Position numbers and translations under genes: made by a program | Source: Hyphomicrobiaceae bacterium | GTDB lineage: Bacteria; Pseudomonadota; Alphaproteobacteria; Rhizobiales; Hyphomicrobiaceae | DNA: 11,555 bases | Direction: 5' to 3' | NCBI GenBank assembly: GCA_017353825.1 | Contig: JAFMSC010000087.1 | Location: forward strand, 1-11,555 | Shown: one piece after another, positions 7,992 through 11,555 of the stretch | Numbering within the stretch: position 1 is the stretch's first letter | Layout: each line of letters opens with the position of its first letter | The notes under the pieces: model-generated | Database searches by the model: none | The model's input: the letters and a program-made list of their open reading frames with translations, nothing else | Told to the model about the DNA's origin: nothing

Positions 7992-8652
7992 AGGCCGCGG
8001 CGTCCTTGCCTTGCACCGCATTAGCCCCGCCGAAATGCCGCGGGTCGGGCAGGCGGTAGCGCTGCATGCGCCGCACCTGCCACCAGAAATAGAAACCCGT
8101 GGCGGGCATCACGACAAAAATCTTGAACAAGATCCAGATGTCCACGCCCGTGAAGAGATGGTTGAGCGCCAGCATCTCGACATCGTCAAAGCCCAGGCGC
8201 ACCACCTCGTTCAAGATCGCCGTGACGAGGAAGAACAGCGCCGCATTGCGCGTGAGCTTGCGCCAGCCCTCGTCCGTGTAGTGGAACGTCTTGCCGAACA
8301 CGAAGCGGAAGAAGTCATGGCCGGTTCGCTCGCCGATCCACAGCGCGGCCGCCACCAGCGAATTGAAGATCGTCACCTTGATCTGCACCCACATGGGGTC
8401 GTCGGTAATCAGGGTCAGGGCGCCGAACACAATGCTGACGCCTCCGGCGATGAACGGCATCACCGGCGGACGGCCGAGCACCCAGAGGCTCACCGTCAGC
8501 GACGCCACCGTAGCAACGATGAGCGCCCAGCAGCCGGCGGCGATCCCGTAGACGCCGTTGACGAGGAACATCGCCGCCAGCGGGCCGATCTCGCCCAGGA
8601 CGCTGACGGTCTGCTCGGCGTTGAACGGAAAGTGCCGCCGCCGCCAATTCAT
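7990..8652 (-). CDS. Diverged YciB/IspZ-family membrane protein (paralogue of the next gene)
   Basis: This is a second septation-protein-A-like membrane protein directly upstream of the canonical one. It has 220 residues and about six hydrophobic segments. Shared family motifs are EIGPLAAMFLVN (21-32), IKVTIFNSLVAAALWIG (91-107), YTDEGWRKLTRNAALFF (125-141) and ILNEVV (146-151). It departs from the family after that: the usual Trp/Arg following NEVV is replaced by RLGFDDVEMLALNHLFTGVDIW, with roughly a dozen extra residues, and DFGP is EIGP. The C-terminus is a basic stretch plus a Gly/Ala tail. ATG 8652 is used; GTG codons at 8667 (AAGG 5 bases upstream) and 8673 are alternatives. It follows ftsY by about 71 bases. 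Its role beside canonical YciB is not known to me. Confidence 0.88.
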   Translation of the reverse strand: MNWRRRHFPFNAEQTVSVLGEIGPLAAMFLVNGVYGIAAGCWALIVATVASLTVSLWVLGRPPVMPFIAGGVSIVFGALTLITDDPMWVQIKVTIFNSLVAAALWIGERTGHDFFRFVFGKTFHYTDEGWRKLTRNAALFFLVTAILNEVVRLGFDDVEMLALNHLFTGVDIWILFKIFVVMPATGFYFWWQVRRMQRYRLPDPRHFGGANAVQGKDAAA

Positions 8653-8723
8653 TGCTTCCACAGTCACTTTCACCTTAAGGCGGCTCTTTGCGAGTCCGGC
8701 CCCCTCCCGTTGGCGTTCCCCCT

Positions 8724-9902
8724 CTATCCCAGCGCGATGGCGCGCGCAAATTCGGCGGCGTCGAACTCGGAGAGATCCTCCACCCCCTCGCCCACGCCGA
8801 TGGCGTAGACGGGCAAACCGAACTTTGCCGAAATTGCCACCAGAATGCCACCCCTTGCAGTGCCGTCGAGCTTGGTCATGATGAGGCCGGTGACGCCCGC
8901 CTTTTCCTTGAACACTTCCACTTGGTTAAGAGCGTTCTGACCCGTGGTTGCATCGAGCACCAGCAGGACGTGATGGGGGGCCGCGGGATCGATCTTGCGC
9001 AGGACGCGAATAACCTTTTCGAGCTCGTCCATCAGGGCCTGCTTGTTCTGCAGGCGGCCGGCCGTGTCGATCAGCAAAACGTCGCAATTCCTCTCGCGCG
9101 CCCGGGTCAGCGCATCGAACGCCAGCCCAGCGGCATCGGCCCCGACGTTGCGAGCCACCACTTCGGCCCCGGTGCGCTCACCCCAGATCTTGAGCTGGTC
9201 GATAGCCGCGGCGCGGAACGTGTCGCCGGCCGCGATCATGACCTTGCTCCCTTGCCCGATCAGGCTGTGCGCGAGCTTGCCGATGGTGGTGGTCTTGCCG
9301 GTGCCGTTGACGCCCACCACCAGGATGACCTGCACGCCCTCCCCGCGTGAGATCAGCAGCGGCTTGGCCACGGGAGCCAGCACCCGCTCCACCTCAGCGG
9401 CCAGGACGGCGCGCACCTCCTCGGTGGTGATCTCCTTGTCGTGGCGGTCCTTTGCCAGCGTCTCGGCGATGCCGGCGGAGGTCTGGACGCCGAGGTCGGC
9501 CTGGATCAGCAGGTCCTCCAGCTCCTGTAGCGTGTCGGCGTCGAGCTTGCGCTTGGTGAAGACGCCGGCAATGTTCTGAGCTAGCTGGGTCGACGTCTTG
9601 GCAAGGCCCCGCCGAAGGCGCTGGAACCAGCTCAGCCCCTGCGGCGGCTGCGCCCCGGGCGAGCGCTGTGAAGACGCAGCCGGTGCGACGGGGTGGACCT
9701 CGACGGCGACGACGTCGCCCCCCCGTGGAGGCTCTGCCGCTTGCATTTCGACCGGCGGAAGCGAAGGTTCGCGTTCGCCACCCCGCGCCTCCTCCAAGGT
9801 CGGAACCGCTGGCTCGCGTGCGGGTCGGGGCTCATCCTGGCGCCCGAAGGCACGCCGGAAGGCTGAGAAAAACCGGTCTCGTCTTACGGGCTTGTCGTTC
9901 AC
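8724..9902 (-). CDS. ftsY: Signal recognition particle receptor FtsY
   Basis: FtsY is the membrane-associated SRP receptor GTPase that delivers ribosome-nascent-chain complexes to the Sec translocon. The protein has 392 residues. An acidic/proline-rich, poorly conserved A domain (about 1-85) precedes the NG domain: N domain FQRLRRGLAKTSTQL (93-107), G1 GVNGTGKTTT (197-206), GDTFRAAAIDQL (226-237), G3 DTAGR (279-283), G4 TKLDG (343-347) and the closing GVGEGVEDLSEFD. The GTG at 9902 is chosen because it overlaps the mtaB stop in a 4-base GTGA, the usual coupling arrangement; GTG 9911 is also open. No Shine-Dalgarno sequence is visible, so expression probably depends on translation of mtaB. Confidence 0.97.
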   Translation of the reverse strand: MNDKPVRRDRFFSAFRRAFGRQDEPRPAREPAVPTLEEARGGEREPSLPPVEMQAAEPPRGGDVVAVEVHPVAPAASSQRSPGAQPPQGLSWFQRLRRGLAKTSTQLAQNIAGVFTKRKLDADTLQELEDLLIQADLGVQTSAGIAETLAKDRHDKEITTEEVRAVLAAEVERVLAPVAKPLLISRGEGVQVILVVGVNGTGKTTTIGKLAHSLIGQGSKVMIAAGDTFRAAAIDQLKIWGERTGAEVVARNVGADAAGLAFDALTRARERNCDVLLIDTAGRLQNKQALMDELEKVIRVLRKIDPAAPHHVLLVLDATTGQNALNQVEVFKEKAGVTGLIMTKLDGTARGGILVAISAKFGLPVYAIGVGEGVEDLSEFDAAEFARAIALG

Positions 9903-11401
9903 GGGGCACACTTGGGGGCAAGCGGCGCGCCGCGCAAGCGAGACTGATCACAACCCGTGACACGAACCTTCACAAGCTCACCAGCCTGAGCGACGCCAGG
10001 ATCGGTCTCCACCTCGGCAAAACCCGGTGTGCGGCCGAGGCCCGGCCGCTCCATCAACACCTGCGCCACCTGACCGACCTGCGCGCGGAGGTAGGCGGCC
10101 AACGCCGCGCTGCCCTTGTGCCGCAGCCGCGCGGCACGCTCCTTGACGGCGGCTCCGGCAACCTGGGGCATGCGGTCGGCCGGTGTGCCGGCGCGGCGTG
10201 AGAACGGGAAGACGTGCAGGAACGTGAGGCCGCAGTCGTCGACGAGCTGCAGCGAGTTGGCGAACATGGCCTCCGTCTCGGTCGGAAAGCCGGCGATCAG
10301 ATCGGCGCCGAACACGACGTCCGGCCTCAGCCGCCGCACCAGCGCACAGAAGCCGACGGCGTCCGCGCGCGTGTGGCGCCGCCTCATGCGCTTCAGGATC
10401 AGGTCGTCGCCCGACTGCAATGACAGGTGCAGGTGCGGCATCAGGCGCGGTTCCTCGGCCAGCGCGGCAATGAGCTCGGCGTCGGCCTCCACCTGGTCGA
10501 TCGAGGAAAGTCGCAGCCGAGGCAGCTCAGGCACGTGCCGCAGGATATGGCGCACCAGCCCGCCCAGCCGCATGCGGCCCGGCAGGTCCAGGCCGTAGGC
10601 GGTGAGGTCCACGCCCGTCAGCACAATCTCGGGATGCCCGGCCTCCACCAGCCTGCGCGCCTGCGTCACCACCTCCCCGGCCGGCACCGAGCGCGACGGC
10701 CCGCGGCCGAAAGGAATGATGCAGAACGTGCAGCGGTGGTCGCAGCCGTTCTGCACCTGCATGTAGGCGCGGGCGCGTGAGCCGAAGCCGTCGATCATGG
10801 CGGACGCCGTCTCGCGCACCGACATGATGTCGTTGACGACTACGCGGGGGCTGTCGGGAAGGCTCAAGGTGTGGAAGGTTTGGCGCCGCAACTTCTCGGC
10901 ATTGCCGACGACAGCGTCCACCTCCGGCATGCGGGCGAACCGGTCCGGCTCGACCTGGGCGGCGCATCCCGTCACGAGGATGCGCGCCTCAGGGCTTTGC
11001 CGGCGCAACTTGCGGATGGCCTGCGTGGCCTGGCGCACCGCCTCAGCGGTCACCGCGCAGGTGTTGACGATCACCGCCCCGCCGAGCCCCGCCGCCTCCG
11101 CGTGGCGCCGCATCACCTCCGATTCGTACGCATTGAGCCGGCACCCCAAGGTGATAACCCGAACCGGACCGCTGCTGCCGCTGGAGCGCCGCGCAGATTG
11201 CCGTTCCACGCTCGGTCGGAGAGCCTCCAGGCTCGGCCAGGGAGGCCCAGCAGGAGGCCCAGCAGCAGGCCCAGCACGAGGGCCAGCCACCGTTTCTGTG
11301 CTCGGTGCTTGCGCCTGCCGCTCGGTGCCGCGCTCTGCCCGCGCTGAAGGCGTGCGCGGGAAGCTCGGCGATGGTCGGGGAGAGGGCGTTCCCGCGGGCA
11401 T
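9899..11401 (-). CDS. mtaB: tRNA (t6A37) methylthiotransferase MtaB with long N-terminal extension
   Basis: MtaB is a radical-SAM enzyme that adds a methylthio group to t6A at position 37 of ANN-decoding tRNAs. The protein has 500 residues, against about 420-440 typical. The core starts near residue 80 (VRVITLGCRLNAYESEVMRR). The first iron-sulfur cluster ligands are Cys87, Cys115 (NTCAVT) and Cys146 (TGCAAQ). The radical-SAM motif CDHRCTFC gives Cys220, Cys224 and Cys227. Later blocks HLSLQSG and GFPTETE are typical, and a TRAM-like C-terminus follows. The first ~78 residues are low-complexity, rich in Pro, Ala, Gly and Ser, with a four-residue repeat (GPRA-GPAA-GPPA-GPPW) made from a 12-bp DNA repeat. 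ATG 11401 lies 2 bases after the dapF stop; GTG 11407 is an alternative. Confidence 0.95.
   Translation of the reverse strand: MPAGTPSPRPSPSFPRTPSARAERGTERQAQAPSTETVAGPRAGPAAGPPAGPPWPSLEALRPSVERQSARRSSGSSGPVRVITLGCRLNAYESEVMRRHAEAAGLGGAVIVNTCAVTAEAVRQATQAIRKLRRQSPEARILVTGCAAQVEPDRFARMPEVDAVVGNAEKLRRQTFHTLSLPDSPRVVVNDIMSVRETASAMIDGFGSRARAYMQVQNGCDHRCTFCIIPFGRGPSRSVPAGEVVTQARRLVEAGHPEIVLTGVDLTAYGLDLPGRMRLGGLVRHILRHVPELPRLRLSSIDQVEADAELIAALAEEPRLMPHLHLSLQSGDDLILKRMRRRHTRADAVGFCALVRRLRPDVVFGADLIAGFPTETEAMFANSLQLVDDCGLTFLHVFPFSRRAGTPADRMPQVAGAAVKERAARLRHKGSAALAAYLRAQVGQVAQVLMERPGLGRTPGFAEVETDPGVAQAGELVKVRVTGCDQSRLRGAPLAPKCAP
11237..11284. repeat. 12-bp tandem repeat inside the 5' end of mtaB, four units
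   Basis: Units are 11237-11248, 11249-11260, 11261-11272 and 11273-11284, of the form AGCAGSAGGCCC with a few substitutions. They translate in the mtaB frame to GPRA, GPAA, GPPA and GPPW-like units, lengthening the non-conserved N-terminus. The period equals that of the array at 6119-6213, though the unit sequence differs. Confidence 0.85.
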
Positions 11402-11403
11402 GA

Positions 11404-11555
11404 TCACGCCGCCTCGAAGGCGTCAAGCACGCCCTCGCGCTCGAATTGCACCGGACCCGTCATCCACACGCGGTCGTCCGGCCGCCACTCGACCTCGAGT
11501 GCGCCGCCGGGCAGGTTGACCGTCACGTGCCGCTCAACCAGCCCCCTACGGGCCG
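11404..11555 (-). CDS. dapF: Diaminopimelate epimerase, C-terminal end (cut by window edge)
   Basis: The enzyme converts LL- to meso-diaminopimelate, the last shared step toward lysine and the peptidoglycan cross-linking residue. Only the last 49 residues are in the window. They carry the family's end block: RRGLVERHVTVNLPGG followed by LEVEWRPDDRVWMTGPVQFEREG, where the VWMTGP element is diagnostic. The frame is open to the right edge and the gene continues beyond it. The stop (TGA, 11404-11406) is 2 bases from the mtaB ATG and overlaps the alternative mtaB GTG. Dap epimerase followed by mtaB and ftsY is a conserved order in Hyphomicrobiales. Confidence 0.93.
   Translation of the reverse strand, partial: ARRGLVERHVTVNLPGGALEVEWRPDDRVWMTGPVQFEREGVLDAFEAA

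Overview
The window reads as a chromosomal, very GC-rich (by eye about two thirds G+C) piece of an alphaproteobacterium, probably of the Hyphomicrobiales (Rhizobiales) type. The evidence is the gene order dapF-mtaB-ftsY-yciB, which is characteristic of that group, together with alphaproteobacterial-looking RF3, Tex and TctAB proteins. Every convincing gene lies on the minus strand, so transcription runs from the right edge to the left edge. Long open frames on the plus strand (for example inside prfC and tex) are antisense shadows produced by the codon bias.

Right part (7305-11555): a tightly packed housekeeping cluster. It starts with the C-terminal end of diaminopimelate epimerase (dapF, lysine and peptidoglycan precursor synthesis). 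Next come mtaB (tRNA ms2t6A methylthiotransferase, here with an unusual N-terminal low-complexity extension of about 80 residues) and ftsY (SRP receptor GTPase, 4-bp overlap with mtaB). Two adjacent, clearly diverged YciB/IspZ-family membrane proteins follow. The second of these has a duplicated ribosome-binding site and start region.

Middle part (5691-7304): the least conventional stretch. A MarR-family regulator (6325-6780) is followed by a good intrinsic-terminator-like hairpin and a 12-bp-periodic tandem repeat array. Upstream of marR are two copies, about 270 bp apart, of a 56-bp regulatory-looking sequence containing dyads. They flank a sequence that can fold into a long hairpin and that has no convincing gene. 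The copy nearer marR could be an autoregulatory promoter/operator; the target of the farther copy is unknown.

Left part (1-5690): tex (RNA-binding transcription accessory protein), then prfC (peptide chain release factor 3), then a tripartite tricarboxylate transporter pair, tctB and the N-terminal part of tctA, cut by the window edge. No tctC substrate-binding gene is visible next to them. A short reading frame with a strong Shine-Dalgarno sequence overlaps the tctB start.

A recurring theme is short tandem duplications (12, 13, 14, 15 and about 35 bp), mostly at gene borders: the prfC 3' end, the tctB leader, the tex-prfC gap, the marR-tex gap, the yciB-yciB junction and the mtaB 5' end. 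I see no CRISPR array, transposase, integrase, rRNA or tRNA gene. Most of the window is ordinary core genome; the intergenic repeats and the paired YciB genes are the parts worth a second look.
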